A stretch of 64,000 nucleotides of DNA from Pectobacterium araliae (GTDB taxonomy: Bacteria; Pseudomonadota; Gammaproteobacteria; Enterobacterales; Enterobacteriaceae). The stretch's first letter is position 1. Each line of letters opens with the position of its first letter. Shown piece by piece: positions 1 to 9,144 of this stretch. The position numbers were made by a program, and so were the translations under genes. The notes under the pieces were generated by a model. That model was not told the origin of the DNA, did not search any database, and saw only the letters and a list, made by a program, of their open reading frames with translations. The stretch lies in contig NZ_AP028908.1 in NCBI RefSeq assembly GCF_037076465.1, positions 62,001 to 126,000 on the forward strand, written 5' to 3'.

Positions 1-717
1 CCTACTTATGGCGTCATGCTAAATATCAGAATTTCTTATCATCCGTCAGAGTTTTTACCTGTCGTTAACGTTTTTAACAAAAAATAGTGCTCAGATCTTG
101 GACATGTAAGACCAGATAACTATAGTTTTTTTAATGGTGATAATTTCTTTTAGTCGGCAATGTACTGGGTTTTATCACTGTTTTTTGAAGAAATGGCAAA
201 ATATAAACCTTTAATTATTTGATAAGACTGTATTTTTAATTTTAATAAAATGTAAGTAAATTTTGTAAATCCTTACACCTTATATTGACGTCACCGTCAT
301 CTGTTGAGAAATTGAAGTCGTCATAGGGATATAAGGAGGAAAGCAGCGGTTTGCCTGAATGATTCTACGTCTTCATCCAGCATCCGTGAGCGGGTTGTGG
401 CGTTTCAAGGTATAGGTTGTAGTTATTATGACTCTATCCAATAGCGTGACGACGGCTTGTTCTGGTGACCATGATTCCTCCCCCAGTATTTTAATTTTGC
501 CTTCGGGCGACAGGGTACAGACCGCAGCACATAAAAATACAGGTCTGGCCAACCATACCCCATTGATTTCGAGATGCAGGACAGAACATCTGCGTTGTTA
601 ATATCTGTGTTTTTAGCGATCGTGTTTTAACAATCGTGTTTTAACAACAGAGTTAACGCAATGCAGCTTGGCGTCGGACGGGTATAACACAACATCATCT
701 ACAATGGAGCATAAGTA
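1..717. other. Intergenic region upstream of dppA
   Basis: No convincing gene is seen in these 717 bases. The first 300 bases are AT-rich with T and A tracts, as in promoter or nucleoid-protein-bound DNA. A tandem pair of identical 14-bp units (ATCGTGTTTTAACA) lies at 619-632 and 633-646. The last 40 bases hold the small-RNA target-like CA-rich run and the ribosome binding site of dppA. I could not place the dppA promoter with confidence. Confidence 0.6.
687..695 (+). promoter_or_regulatory. GcvB-type sRNA target site in dppA leader
   Basis: The run ACACAACAT sits 23 bases before the dppA start and matches the CA-rich motif through which the GcvB sRNA (GU-rich R1 seed) represses dppA and oppA in enterobacteria. 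The match and its position are visible; GcvB action here is inferred from E. coli and Salmonella. Confidence 0.6.
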
Positions 718-2325
718 ATGGAAAAATCCCTGGTTAAATCAAGGGTGTTGAAGTTCGGCCTTGGCTTGCTCGCCATGTCCGTCGCGGCAGGTGTTCAGGC
801 AAAAACGCTGGTTTACTGCTCAGAAGGCTCCCCAGAAGGCTTTAACCCACAGCTGTTCACCTCTGGAACAACCTATGATGCCAGCTCAGTACCGATCTAT
901 AACCGTCTTATTGATTTTAAGTCGGGGACTACCGAGCTTGAACCCAGTTTGGCAGAAAAATGGGATATTAGTGAAGACGAAAAAACCTACACTTTCCATC
1001 TGCGCAAAGGCGTGAAATGGCAAGACGGTAAGGATTTCAAACCTTCCCGCGAATTCAATGCCGATGACGTGATTTTTACCTTCATGCGTCAGCAGGATGC
1101 CAACCATCCGTACCATAAAGTGTCTGGCGGTAGCTATGAATACTACCAAGGTATGGGTATGCCGGAACTGGTCAGCAAAATTGAAAAAGTAGACGACTAT
1201 ACTGTCCGCTTCGTGCTGAACCGTCCTGAAGCGCCGTTCCTGGCAAACCTGGCCATGGACTTCGCCTCCATCATGTCAGCGGAATACGCTGATAACATGC
1301 TGAAAGCCGGTACGCCGGAGAAAATCGACCTGAGCCCGATCGGTACTGGCCCGTTCCAGCTACAGCAGTACCAGAAAGATTCCCGTATTCTGTACAAAGC
1401 TTTTGAAGGTTTCTGGGGCGCCAAGCCGAACATCGATCGTCTGGTCTTCTCTATCACGCCGGATGCTTCGGTACGTTATGCCAAGTTGCAGAAAAATGAA
1501 TGTCAGGTCATGCCATATCCTAATCCGGCCGATATTGCGCGCATGAAGGAAGACAAGAACATTACGTTATTAGAACAACCGGGTCTGAACGTCGGCTATC
1601 TGGCTTACAACGTTGAGAAAAAACCGCTGGATAACGTGAAGGTTCGGCAGGCGCTGAACTACGCGGTTAACAAGTCAGCTATCATTGAAGCGGTCTATCA
1701 GGGGGCGGGGCAGGCGGCGAAAAACCTGATCCCGCCGACCATGTGGGGCTATAACGATGATGTGAAAGACTACGCCTACGATCCTGAGAAGGCCAAGGGC
1801 TTGCTGAAAGAAGCGGGCGTGGCTGACGGTTTCTCCATCGATCTGTGGGCGATGCCGGTACAACGTCCGTACAACCCGAACGCACGTCGTATGGCGGAGA
1901 TGATCCAGTCCGACTGGGCGAAAGTCGGCGTGAAAGCCAAGATTGTGACCTACGAGTGGGGCGAGTACCTGAAGCGCGCCAAAGATGGCGAACACCAAAC
2001 CGTGTTGATGGGATGGAGCGGCGATAACGGAGATCCAGATAATTTCTTCGCCACCCTGTTTAGCTGCGATGCCGCCAAGAATGGTTCTAACTATTCTAAA
2101 TGGTGCTACAAACCGTTTGAGGATCTGATCCAACCGGCGCGTGCCATTTCCGAGCATGAAAAACGGATTGAGTTGTACAAGCAGGCGCAGGTGGTGATGC
2201 AGGATCAGGCACCGGCGTTGCTTGTCGGTCATTCAACCGTGTATGTGCCCGTGCGTAACAATGTCAAAGGCTATGTTATCCAGCCGCGTAGCGTACATGA
2301 TTTCCAGCGTGTGACGTTGGATTAA
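718..2325 (+). CDS. dppA: Dipeptide ABC transporter substrate-binding protein DppA
   Basis: Periplasmic dipeptide-binding protein (SBP family 5) that delivers dipeptides, and in E. coli also heme and 5-aminolevulinate, to the DppBCDF importer; it is also known as a dipeptide chemotaxis receptor partner. The 535-residue product begins with a signal peptide (basic KSRVLK, hydrophobic core, cleavage near VQA/KTLVYC at about residue 28). The mature N-terminus with CSEGSPEGFNPQ is typical of DppA. The length equals E. coli DppA. The start is preceded by GGAG about 9 bases upstream. It is the first gene of dppABCDF, separated from dppB by a hairpin that probably lets it be expressed in excess. Confidence 0.97.
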   Translation: MEKSLVKSRVLKFGLGLLAMSVAAGVQAKTLVYCSEGSPEGFNPQLFTSGTTYDASSVPIYNRLIDFKSGTTELEPSLAEKWDISEDEKTYTFHLRKGVKWQDGKDFKPSREFNADDVIFTFMRQQDANHPYHKVSGGSYEYYQGMGMPELVSKIEKVDDYTVRFVLNRPEAPFLANLAMDFASIMSAEYADNMLKAGTPEKIDLSPIGTGPFQLQQYQKDSRILYKAFEGFWGAKPNIDRLVFSITPDASVRYAKLQKNECQVMPYPNPADIARMKEDKNITLLEQPGLNVGYLAYNVEKKPLDNVKVRQALNYAVNKSAIIEAVYQGAGQAAKNLIPPTMWGYNDDVKDYAYDPEKAKGLLKEAGVADGFSIDLWAMPVQRPYNPNARRMAEMIQSDWAKVGVKAKIVTYEWGEYLKRAKDGEHQTVLMGWSGDNGDPDNFFATLFSCDAAKNGSNYSKWCYKPFEDLIQPARAISEHEKRIELYKQAQVVMQDQAPALLVGHSTVYVPVRNNVKGYVIQPRSVHDFQRVTLD

Positions 2326-2354
2326 TTCAGCTACCAAATTTTCATGGATATTGA

Positions 2355-2404
2355 AAACCCCGACCTTGCGGTTTCTCGTTAGAGGAGCCGTGGAGGCGGG
2401 GTTT
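2355..2404 (+). terminator. dppA-dppB intergenic hairpin (attenuating or stabilising)
   Basis: AAACCCCG at 2355-2362 pairs perfectly with CGGGGTTT at 2397-2404, with further pairing possible inside the loop. A long T run is missing, so this is better read as a partial terminator or an mRNA 3'-stabilising hairpin behind the abundant binding-protein gene, as is common in dpp/opp/mal operons. Confidence 0.6.
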
Positions 2405-2518
2405 CTTGCCCGTTAAATTTACACGACGTTGAAAATCGCGCGTGGCGATTTTTTATCGGTGAGCAATGATAAGCCTGATGGCCAATGAGCCAACGGGCAT
2501 GAATAGAGAGTTCGGGAT

Positions 2519-3538
2519 ATGTTGCAGTTCATACTCCGGCGTTTGGGGCTGGTTATCCCAACGTTTATTGGTATCACCCTGTTGACGTTTGCCTTCGTGC
2601 ACATGATTCCGGGCGACCCGGTGATGATTATGGCGGGGGAACGTGGTATTTCCGCCGAGCGCCATGCGCAATTACTGGCTGAAATGGGGCTGGATAAGCC
2701 GCTTTGGCAGCAATACCTCCACTATATCGGCGGTGTGTTGCAGGGCGATCTAGGGATCTCCCTCAAGAGTCGCATCCCCGTGTGGGAAGAATTTGTTCCT
2801 CGCTTCAAAGCGACGCTGGAACTGGGTATTTGCGCGATGCTGTTTGCTATCGCGGTTGGGATTCCGGTTGGTGTGCTGGCTGCGGTTAAACGCGGTTCTA
2901 TTTTCGATCATACCTCTGTTGGCCTGGCGCTGACGGGTTACTCCATGCCTATCTTCTGGTGGGGCATGATGCTGATTATGCTGGTCTCCGTTCAACTCAA
3001 CCTGACGCCCGTCTCGGGGCGTATCAGCGATACGATTTTCCTCGACGACAGTATGCCGCTGACTGGCTTTATGCTGATCGATACCCTGTTCTGGGGTGAG
3101 GAAGGCGATTTTATCGACGCGGTTGAACACATGATCCTGCCTGCTATCGTACTGGGCACCATTCCTCTGGCGGTGATTGTGCGTATGACGCGCTCCGCGA
3201 TGCTGGAAGTGCTGGGAGAGGACTACATTCGCACTGCTCGGGCTAAAGGATTGAGCCGCCTGCGCGTGATTGTCGTGCACGCGTTGCGTAATGCGATGCT
3301 GCCAGTGGTGACGGTGATTGGTTTGCAGGTCGGCACCATGCTGGCTGGGGCGATCCTGACGGAAACCATTTTCTCCTGGCCGGGGCTGGGACGGTGGTTG
3401 ATCGATGCGTTGCAGCGTCGTGACTATCCGGTGGTTCAGGGCGGTGTGCTGCTGGTGGCAACCATGATTATTCTGGTTAACCTGCTGGTGGATGTGCTCT
3501 ACGGCGTGGTTAACCCACGCATCCGTCACAAGAAATAA
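2519..3538 (+). CDS. dppB: Dipeptide ABC transporter permease DppB
   Basis: Inner-membrane permease of the dipeptide importer, pairing with DppC to form the translocation channel. It has 339 residues starting MLQFILRRLGLVIPTFIGIT, the typical N-terminal membrane helix of the OppB/DppB family. It has several hydrophobic helices, and the EAA loop that contacts the ATPase lies around residues 225-245 (RTARAKGLSRLRVIVVHALRN). Length matches E. coli DppB. It is followed 12 bases later by dppC. Confidence 0.97.
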   Translation: MLQFILRRLGLVIPTFIGITLLTFAFVHMIPGDPVMIMAGERGISAERHAQLLAEMGLDKPLWQQYLHYIGGVLQGDLGISLKSRIPVWEEFVPRFKATLELGICAMLFAIAVGIPVGVLAAVKRGSIFDHTSVGLALTGYSMPIFWWGMMLIMLVSVQLNLTPVSGRISDTIFLDDSMPLTGFMLIDTLFWGEEGDFIDAVEHMILPAIVLGTIPLAVIVRMTRSAMLEVLGEDYIRTARAKGLSRLRVIVVHALRNAMLPVVTVIGLQVGTMLAGAILTETIFSWPGLGRWLIDALQRRDYPVVQGGVLLVATMIILVNLLVDVLYGVVNPRIRHKK

Positions 3539-3550
3539 GGGGAGGCTAAG

Positions 3551-4453
3551 ATGACACAAGTCACTGAACCGGTTGTAAACAGCGCGCCGAAGCCGATGAC
3601 CCCGTTACAGGAATTCTGGCACTATTTTAAACGTAACAAAGGGGCGGTGGTTGGCATGGTGTATGTCGTGCTGATGCTGATTATCGCCATTGGCGCCAAT
3701 GCGTTGGCTCCGCACTTACCTGCCGAGCAGTTCCGCGATGCGCTGCTTCGTCCGCCGGTCTGGCAAGAAGGTGGCAGTTGGCAGTTCATTCTGGGGACGG
3801 ACGACGTCGGGCGTGATGTCCTGTCCCGCCTGATGTATGGCGCGCGCCTGTCGCTGCTGGTCGGCTGCCTGGTGGTGGCGCTGTCGCTGGTGCTAGGTGT
3901 GGTCTTTGGCCTGCTGGCCGGGTATTTCGGCGGTGTAGTTGATGCGCTCATCATGCGTATTGTCGATATCATGCTGGCACTGCCAAGCCTGCTGTTGGCG
4001 CTGGTGTTGGTCGCGGTATTCGGACCTTCGATTGTGAACGCCTCGCTGGCGCTGACCTTCGTGGCATTGCCGCACTATGTCCGGTTGACTCGTGCGGCGG
4101 TGCTGGTGGAAGTCAACCGCGATTACGTCACCGCTTCACGCGTGGCGGGGGCGGGCTCGGCACGCCAGATGTTCGTCAACATTCTTCCTAACTGCTTGGC
4201 ACCGCTGATTGTGCAGGCATCTCTTGGTTTTTCTAACGCCATTCTCGATATGGCTGCTTTGGGTTTCCTCGGTATGGGCGCACAGCCGCCAACGCCAGAG
4301 TGGGGCACCATGCTGTCGGACGTTTTGCAGTTTGCGCAAAGCGCCTGGTGGGTGGTGACGTTCCCCGGTCTGGCAATCTTACTGACGGTATTGGCGTTTA
4401 ACCTGATGGGGGACGGCTTGCGTGACGCTCTCGACCCCAAACTCAAGCAGTAG
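3551..4453 (+). CDS. dppC: Dipeptide ABC transporter permease DppC
   Basis: Second inner-membrane permease of the Dpp importer (300 residues; the family is about 300). The N-terminal cytoplasmic tail contains the OppC-type segment [17 protein letters not shown] and is followed by the first membrane helix. The motif [21 protein letters not shown], characteristic of DppC/OppC, lies near residues 80-100. The EAA loop ([19 protein letters not shown]) lies near residue 195. It has a good ribosome binding site (GGGGAGG) and lies between dppB and dppD. Confidence 0.97.
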   Translation: MTQVTEPVVNSAPKPMTPLQEFWHYFKRNKGAVVGMVYVVLMLIIAIGANALAPHLPAEQFRDALLRPPVWQEGGSWQFILGTDDVGRDVLSRLMYGARLSLLVGCLVVALSLVLGVVFGLLAGYFGGVVDALIMRIVDIMLALPSLLLALVLVAVFGPSIVNASLALTFVALPHYVRLTRAAVLVEVNRDYVTASRVAGAGSARQMFVNILPNCLAPLIVQASLGFSNAILDMAALGFLGMGAQPPTPEWGTMLSDVLQFAQSAWWVVTFPGLAILLTVLAFNLMGDGLRDALDPKLKQ

Positions 4454-4466
4454 TAGAGGTAGAGAG

Positions 4467-5447
4467 ATGGCGTTGCTCAATGTAGATAAACTGTCGGTTC
4501 ACTTTGGCGATGAGGGTCTGCCGTTTCGTGCGGTCGATCGTATCAGCTACCAGGTTGAACAGGGTCAGGTCGTCGGGATTGTCGGGGAATCCGGCTCTGG
4601 TAAATCTGTCAGCTCGCTGGCAATTATGGGATTGATTGATTACCCCGGCAAAGTGATGGCCGACAAGCTGGAATTTAACCAGCGTGATTTAACAAAAATT
4701 TCTGAAAAAGAACGGCGTAATCTGGTGGGTTCTGAAGTCGCGATGATTTTCCAGGATCCGATGACCAGCCTGAACCCGTGCTACACCGTGGGCTACCAGA
4801 TCATGGAAGCCATCAAGGTACATCAGGGCGGTAACCGTAAAACCCGTCGTCAGCGTGCGATTGACCTGCTGACGCTGGTCGGGATTCCCGATCCAGGTTC
4901 GCGCCTCGATGTATATCCACACCAGCTCTCTGGCGGGATGAGCCAGCGCGTGATGATCGCGATGGCGATTGCCTGTCGGCCGAAGCTGCTGATTGCCGAT
5001 GAACCCACCACCGCGCTCGACGTGACCATTCAGGCGCAGATTATCGAACTGCTGCTTGAATTGCAGCAGCGCGAGAACATGGCACTGATCCTGATTACGC
5101 ATGATTTGGCACTGGTGGCCGAAGCGGCACACCACATCATCGTGATGTATGCTGGGCAGGTGGTGGAATCAGGCAAAGCGGCGGATATTTTCCGTGCGCC
5201 CCGCCATCCGTACACTCAGGCGCTGCTGCGTGCGCTGCCGGAGTTTGCCGTGGATAAAGCCCGTCTGGCATCGTTGCCGGGTGTAGTGCCGGGGAAATAT
5301 GATCGCCCGAACGGCTGTCTGTTAAACCCACGCTGCCCCTATGCACAAGACCGCTGCCGTCAGGAAGAACCTGCACTGCGCGATATTCCTGGTCGTCAGG
5401 TGAAATGTCATACACCGCTAGATGATGCGGGGAGGCCGACCCTATGA
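4467..5447 (+). CDS. dppD: Dipeptide ABC transporter ATP-binding protein DppD
   Basis: ATPase subunit of the dipeptide importer. The start at 4467 ([15 protein letters not shown]) is chosen because GAGGTAGAGAG precedes it and it matches the family. A longer frame opens at 4422 but overlaps dppC by 32 bases and adds an unconserved Ser-rich tail. The 326-residue product carries Walker A (GESGSGKS, about residues 41-48), Q-loop, signature LSGGMSQR, Walker B ([12 protein letters not shown]) and the H-loop. The oligopeptide-type C-terminal domain contains four cysteines (CLLNPRC, DRC, KC), a pattern known in related Dpp ATPases to hold an iron-sulfur cluster. Its end overlaps the dppF start by 4 bases. 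Confidence 0.96.
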   Translation: MALLNVDKLSVHFGDEGLPFRAVDRISYQVEQGQVVGIVGESGSGKSVSSLAIMGLIDYPGKVMADKLEFNQRDLTKISEKERRNLVGSEVAMIFQDPMTSLNPCYTVGYQIMEAIKVHQGGNRKTRRQRAIDLLTLVGIPDPGSRLDVYPHQLSGGMSQRVMIAMAIACRPKLLIADEPTTALDVTIQAQIIELLLELQQRENMALILITHDLALVAEAAHHIIVMYAGQVVESGKAADIFRAPRHPYTQALLRALPEFAVDKARLASLPGVVPGKYDRPNGCLLNPRCPYAQDRCRQEEPALRDIPGRQVKCHTPLDDAGRPTL

Positions 5448-6454
5448 GTGAACTGAATGCCACATCGCAGCCGTACTTGCTGCATGCGATCGATTTGAAA
5501 AAGCACTATCCGGTGAAAAAGGGCTTTTTCGCGCCAGAGCGGATGGTAAAAGCGCTGGATGGCGTGTCCTTTACGCTGGAGCGCGGTAAAACGCTGGCGG
5601 TGGTGGGGGAATCCGGCTGTGGAAAATCCACGCTGGGTCGCCTGCTGACGATGATCGAAACCCCGTCAGAGGGCGAACTGTACTATCAGGGGCAGGATCT
5701 GCTGAAACCGGATCCGGCGGCGCAGAAATTGCGGCGGCAGAAGATCCAGATCGTCTTCCAGAATCCTTACGGATCGCTCAACCCGCGTAAGAAAGTCGGC
5801 CAGATCCTGGAAGAACCCCTCCAGATCAACACTGAACTGTCGAAAGCAGAACGCCGTGAAAAAGCGCTGGCGATGATGGCGAAAGTCGGGCTGAAAACGG
5901 AGCATTATGACCGCTATCCGCATATGTTCTCCGGCGGCCAGCGTCAGCGTATCGCTATCGCTCGTGGGTTGATGCTGGACCCAGACGTGGTAATTGCCGA
6001 TGAACCGGTTTCGGCTCTGGATGTGTCGGTACGTGCGCAGGTACTGAACCTGATGATGGACTTGCAGCAGGATATGGGGCTGTCTTACGTCTTCATCTCG
6101 CACGATCTGTCCGTGGTCGAACATATTGCTGACGAAGTGATGGTGATGTATCTGGGCCGCTGTGTTGAGAAGGGCAGTAAAGATGCCATTTTCAATAATC
6201 CGCGCCACCCTTATACGCAGGCGCTACTTTCCGCAACGCCGCGCCTGAACCCAGATTTACGCCGCGAGCGCATCAAGCTGACCGGTGAGCTGCCTAGCCC
6301 GCTGAATCCACCGCCGGGCTGCGCATTCAATGCCCGCTGTCAGCGCTGCTTCAGCACCTGCACCCAGTTCCAGCCGCAGTTGAAAACCTACGGCGAACAG
6401 CAGGTTGCCTGCTTTGCTGTCGATCAGGACGAAGAAGGTATAGCAGTCGCCTAA
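5444..6454 (+). CDS. dppF: Dipeptide ABC transporter ATP-binding protein DppF
   Basis: Second ATPase of the dipeptide importer, forming the heterodimeric motor with DppD. It has 336 residues, with Walker [13 protein letters not shown] (about residues 55-66), signature [15 protein letters not shown], Walker [13 protein letters not shown] and H-loop SHDLSVVEH. The C-terminal oligopeptide-transporter domain has Cys residues around ARCQRC. The start overlaps the dppD stop (ATGA), indicating translational coupling. It is the last gene of the dpp operon; the mobile-DNA region starts directly behind it. Confidence 0.96.
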   Translation: MSELNATSQPYLLHAIDLKKHYPVKKGFFAPERMVKALDGVSFTLERGKTLAVVGESGCGKSTLGRLLTMIETPSEGELYYQGQDLLKPDPAAQKLRRQKIQIVFQNPYGSLNPRKKVGQILEEPLQINTELSKAERREKALAMMAKVGLKTEHYDRYPHMFSGGQRQRIAIARGLMLDPDVVIADEPVSALDVSVRAQVLNLMMDLQQDMGLSYVFISHDLSVVEHIADEVMVMYLGRCVEKGSKDAIFNNPRHPYTQALLSATPRLNPDLRRERIKLTGELPSPLNPPPGCAFNARCQRCFSTCTQFQPQLKTYGEQQVACFAVDQDEEGIAVA

Positions 6455-6646
6455 TTTGCCTTCGACTCACCCACGCTGCTTTTCTGGGGCGTGGGATACG
6501 CTTCGCATAATGGCAAGCCTAACCCGCCATCGGCGATTAACCTCAAAGGCCGCGGGCTGGAAGAGTCGGGTTTCATGACCGGGATGCCGATAACGGTGAC
6601 GGTTGAGCGTGGAAGGATAGTGATTGAGACCGAGATTAACGTCTGA
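6455..6646 (+). pseudogene. SymE-family toxin remnant (5'-truncated)
   Basis: From a GTG at 6491 to the stop at 6644-6646 the translation VGYASHNGKPNPP, SAINLKGRGLEESGF, TGMPITVTVERG, RIVIETEINV matches the body of SymE-like SOS-toxin proteins (AbrB/MazE-type fold). The usual N-terminal 15-25 residues are absent. Upstream codons are open back to the dppF stop but have no ATG. An inverted repeat CCCACGC/GCGTGGG (6470-6476, 6489-6495) sits at the 5' edge, so truncation there is plausible. The GTG has a weak GGGG upstream, so a short expressed product cannot be excluded. Homology is from memory of the family. Confidence 0.6.
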
Positions 6647-6710
6647 TCGTTGAACTAAATAGCAGGTAAAAAATAGCCGGAAGGATCGTGGGATCACTTC
6701 CAGACTTTAT

Positions 6711-7043
6711 CTATTTATTCATCAGATTATTAACTTCATCACTGGTTAGACTAAAAATATCTATAGATTTATCATTTATACTTAAATCAAAATCACTATT
6801 TAGATTAACTAACCATTTATAAAAATCGAGAAAATAAATTTCATTATCTTTTGTTAACTCCATAAATCCATTATCCATATGAGATAGTTCTAAAGATTCA
6901 AGAATACTAAAAAATTCATCTTTATTTTCGAGTAAATCAGACACCTCAACCCGCATTAACATTTTTATTAGGGATAGCTCATCTGATATATCCATTATTG
7001 TTGACATATTAGAGTAAACGCTTTTTATATCAATTAGTTTCAT
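6711..7043 (-). CDS. AT-rich orphan protein, 110 aa, unknown function
   Basis: I do not recognise this 110-residue acidic protein (MKLIDIKSVYSN..., rich in Asp, Glu, Ser, Leu and Ile). It has no membrane segment or signal peptide and looks mostly alpha-helical. Base composition is far more AT-rich than the dpp genes, which points to horizontal transfer. The start codon is only 8 bases from the inverted repeat of the IS903-like element and has no Shine-Dalgarno, so the true 5' end or promoter may have been lost to the insertion. Small acidic orphans next to SymE remnants are often immunity-type genes from Rhs or CDI loci; that role here is only a guess. Confidence 0.5.
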   Translation of the reverse strand: MKLIDIKSVYSNMSTIMDISDELSLIKMLMRVEVSDLLENKDEFFSILESLELSHMDNGFMELTKDNEIYFLDFYKWLVNLNSDFDLSINDKSIDIFSLTSDEVNNLMNK

Positions 7044-7051
7044 ATAATTAC

Positions 7052-7885
7052 GGTTTTGTTGAATAAATCAGAGTCAGCCGGTAGGATGGCTCCCGCTGGA
7101 ACCCTTGTTATGCGATCCGAATGCTGTCCGGCATACCCAACAACGTCATCCGGTTTAGCGCTTTGACCATCGCCAGCGCTTCACCTACCTGTCCACAGGC
7201 TCAGATGACCACCCAGTAACGTTTTGATGCGGAACATCGCTGTTTCTGCCACTGAACGGCGGTGATAACCTACTTTCTTTTTCCAGACGTCATTGCTACC
7301 GCCCAGGTGCTGATTCGCCACGGCATGGTTACGTTCATGGTACTTGTCGGGCCAGTATTGTGCACCGTTTCTCGGTGGGATGAGCGGCCTGATTTTTTTC
7401 TTCATCAGGGCATCATGGCAGTAAAAGACATCGTAAGTTCCATCTACTGAGGCTTGTTTGACTTTGCGGTGAGTCTGGCTTATTAACGCGGGGAGTGCCT
7501 GCACGTCAGTAGTTCCACTGAGAGATAAATCGGCACAGATAATCTCATGCGTTACACTGTCTGTTGCCAGATGGAACTTTCTCCATACTCTGCGCTTATC
7601 TGCCCCATGTTGCCGAACCTTCCATTCCCCTTCACCGAATACCTTCAGTCCGATAGCGTCAATCACCAGATGTTCAATCTCACCGCGTGTTGGTGTTTTA
7701 ATGCTGATATTAACGGTCTTTGCACGTTTGCTGACCAGTGAATAATCGGGGCAAGCGAGAGCCACTCCCATCAACTGAAAAATAGAGTCAACGAAGCCCT
7801 GCAACGCCCGTAACGAAAGGTTAAACACGCGCTTCATCATCAGAACAGTGGTGATAGCCATATCGGTGTAGTGGCGTGGGGGTTT
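7052..7885 (-). mobile_element. IS903-type (IS5 family) element, one-ended remnant
   Basis: The right end is the terminal inverted repeat GGTTTTGTTGAATAAATC at 7052-7069, one base from the classic IS903 repeat. The inside carries IS903-like transposase sequence on the minus strand. No second inverted repeat is found at the other side; IS homology stops near 7885, where integrase sequence takes over. The element is therefore truncated and immobile on its own. The left boundary is approximate. Confidence 0.85.
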
Positions 7886-7939
7886 TATCTGCTTCCCGGT
7901 ATCTGAGGTAAAGCCCGTTGCCGTCCGAGCGTCCTTCAA
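7108..7939 (-). pseudogene. IS903-type transposase, broken at both ends
   Basis: The open frame 7181-7939 encodes 252 residues, of which residues from about 20 on (HYTDMAITTVLMMKRVFNLS to GGHLSL) match the DDE transposase of IS903, with the LVIDAIGLKVFGEGEWKVRQ and VDGTYD blocks visible. The first 18 residues are not transposase but out-of-frame integrase DNA. At the C-terminal end a small deletion shifts the frame after GGHLSL: the expected tail (QVGEALAMVKALNRMTLLGM) is present in another frame and ends at 7108. The protein is almost certainly inactive. Confidence 0.85.
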
Positions 7940-7994
7940 ACCGCTCTCCGGTCTTTATCCAAGCGCGGATCTGCATGTCGGTTAGTTTTGGCAT
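7893..7994 (-). pseudogene. Integrase N-terminal stub (tyrosine recombinase arm-binding domain)
   Basis: Starting at the ATG at 7994-7992, 34 codons read MPKLTDMQIRAWIKTGERF, EGRSDGNGLYLRYRE. This is the N-terminal arm-type DNA-binding domain (DUF4102) seen in P4-like phage and island integrases. The homology ends at about 7893, where the DNA joins the interior of the IS903-like transposase in another frame. The catalytic domain is absent. It marks the former presence of an integrative island between dpp and yicC. Confidence 0.7.
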
Positions 7995-8116
7995 TATGAG
8001 TACCTGAACGTTTAATAATGGGGTGTACCCAAAGCACTGCGAATTTTCTTTAATGGGTACACCTCTGTGTACACGGTAATCATGCGCTTTGTTGCTTCTT
8101 CATGATAGCCTGTGAT

Positions 8117-8144
8117 AACAAAAAAGCCTGCAATATCGCAGGCT
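8117..8144 (-). terminator. Rho-independent terminator of yicC
   Basis: On the minus strand AGCCTGC-GATATT-GCAGGCT is followed by a run of Ts (the A run at 8117-8125 on the plus strand), placed about 40 bases after the yicC stop. Confidence 0.85.
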
Positions 8145-8182
8145 TCTTGGTTTTTTGATAGTGGGTGATTTTTCGTAAATTG

Positions 8183-9046
8183 TTACTCGATATTCTGGAT
8201 CTGTTCCCGCATTTGCTCGATCAGTACTTTCAACTCAATGGCTGACGCGGTGACGTCGGCGTTGATGGATTTCGAGGCCAGCGTGTTCGATTCGCGGTTG
8301 AATTCCTGCATCATGAAGTCGAGGCGGCGGCCGACGGCTTCTTCTTTTTTCAGGATTTTGTAAGTTTCTTTGACGTGAGCGTCGAGGCGGTCGAGTTCTT
8401 CCGAGACGTCGACGCGCTGCGCCATCAGAACCAGTTCCTGTTCCAGACGGTTATTTTCCAGCTGTACCTGCGCATCTTCCAGCTTGCTTTGCAGACGCTC
8501 GCGCTGCCATAGCAGGATGTTCGGCATCTGGGCGCGCACTTTGACGACTTCGGCGCTGACGCCAGCCAGACGCTGTTCGATCATCCCTTTCAGCGCATCA
8601 CCTTCGCTTTCACGGGCGGCGATGAAGTCATCCAGCGCACCTTCCAGTGCTTTCAGCAGTTCGGCGCTGATGGCGTCCAGATCCTGCTCTTCTGCTGACA
8701 TCACGCCCGGCCAGCGTAGGATATCAACCGGGTTGATTTCCCCTTCGTCGCTCTGCATTTTGACCCAATTGGCGGCATTAACCAGCTGTTTCGCCAGCTT
8801 TTCGTTCAGGATCAGCGCACTTTGTGCGCTCGGGTCGAGCTCAAAACGCAGGTTGCATTCGATTTTGCCACGGGTCAAACGGGCGCGGATACGCTCGCGA
8901 GCGACGGGTTCGAGGCTGCGGAATTGTTCCGGTAAACGAAGATAGGTTTCCAGATAGCGCTGGTTAACGGAACGCAGTTCCCAGGCTGCGCTTCCCCAGT
9001 TGCCCTTGATCTCTCGGCGGGCGTAAGCGGTCATGCTGCGAATCAT
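8183..9046 (-). CDS. yicC: YicC family endoribonuclease
   Basis: YicC proteins (DUF1732 family) are conserved bacterial proteins recently described as RNA endonucleases. The start at 9046 (MIRSMTAYARREI) is chosen because it matches the family N-terminus; a frame opening 21 bases earlier adds MLYRYAP only. The 287-residue product matches E. coli YicC in length. The conserved C-terminal block GRRLDFMMQEFNRESNTLASKS and the end VLIEQMREQIQNIE are present. In E. coli yicC is next to and divergent from rph; here about 10.7 kb lie between them. Confidence 0.95.
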   Translation of the reverse strand: MIRSMTAYARREIKGNWGSAAWELRSVNQRYLETYLRLPEQFRSLEPVARERIRARLTRGKIECNLRFELDPSAQSALILNEKLAKQLVNAANWVKMQSDEGEINPVDILRWPGVMSAEEQDLDAISAELLKALEGALDDFIAARESEGDALKGMIEQRLAGVSAEVVKVRAQMPNILLWQRERLQSKLEDAQVQLENNRLEQELVLMAQRVDVSEELDRLDAHVKETYKILKKEEAVGRRLDFMMQEFNRESNTLASKSINADVTASAIELKVLIEQMREQIQNIE

Positions 9047-9144
9047 TGGTGCATACCTGTAAAGCAAATGATGAGAAGGATTATAGCGTTGAGTCCCGCG
9101 CAGGGGATAGGAAAAACCGTCCGTGGCGTAGCGTCTGTCGTGAA

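Noticed and set aside
1675..2232. A 185-codon open frame on the minus strand inside dppA
   Set aside because: Entirely antisense to a clear dppA; composition of a shadow frame, no family resemblance.
2750..3559. A 269-codon open frame opposite dppB
   Set aside because: His/Gln/Asn-rich shadow translation of membrane-helix codons on the other strand; dppB is certain.
7900..8060. Second terminal repeat of the IS903-like element
   Set aside because: Searched by eye for the GATTTATTCAACAA-type end and found none; the element is one-ended.
8015..8060. Repeated GGGTACAC-type sequence near the integrase stub as attachment site
   Set aside because: Short inverted GGTGTACCC/GGGTACACC copies are visible but no matching partner on the dppF side; an att site cannot be supported.
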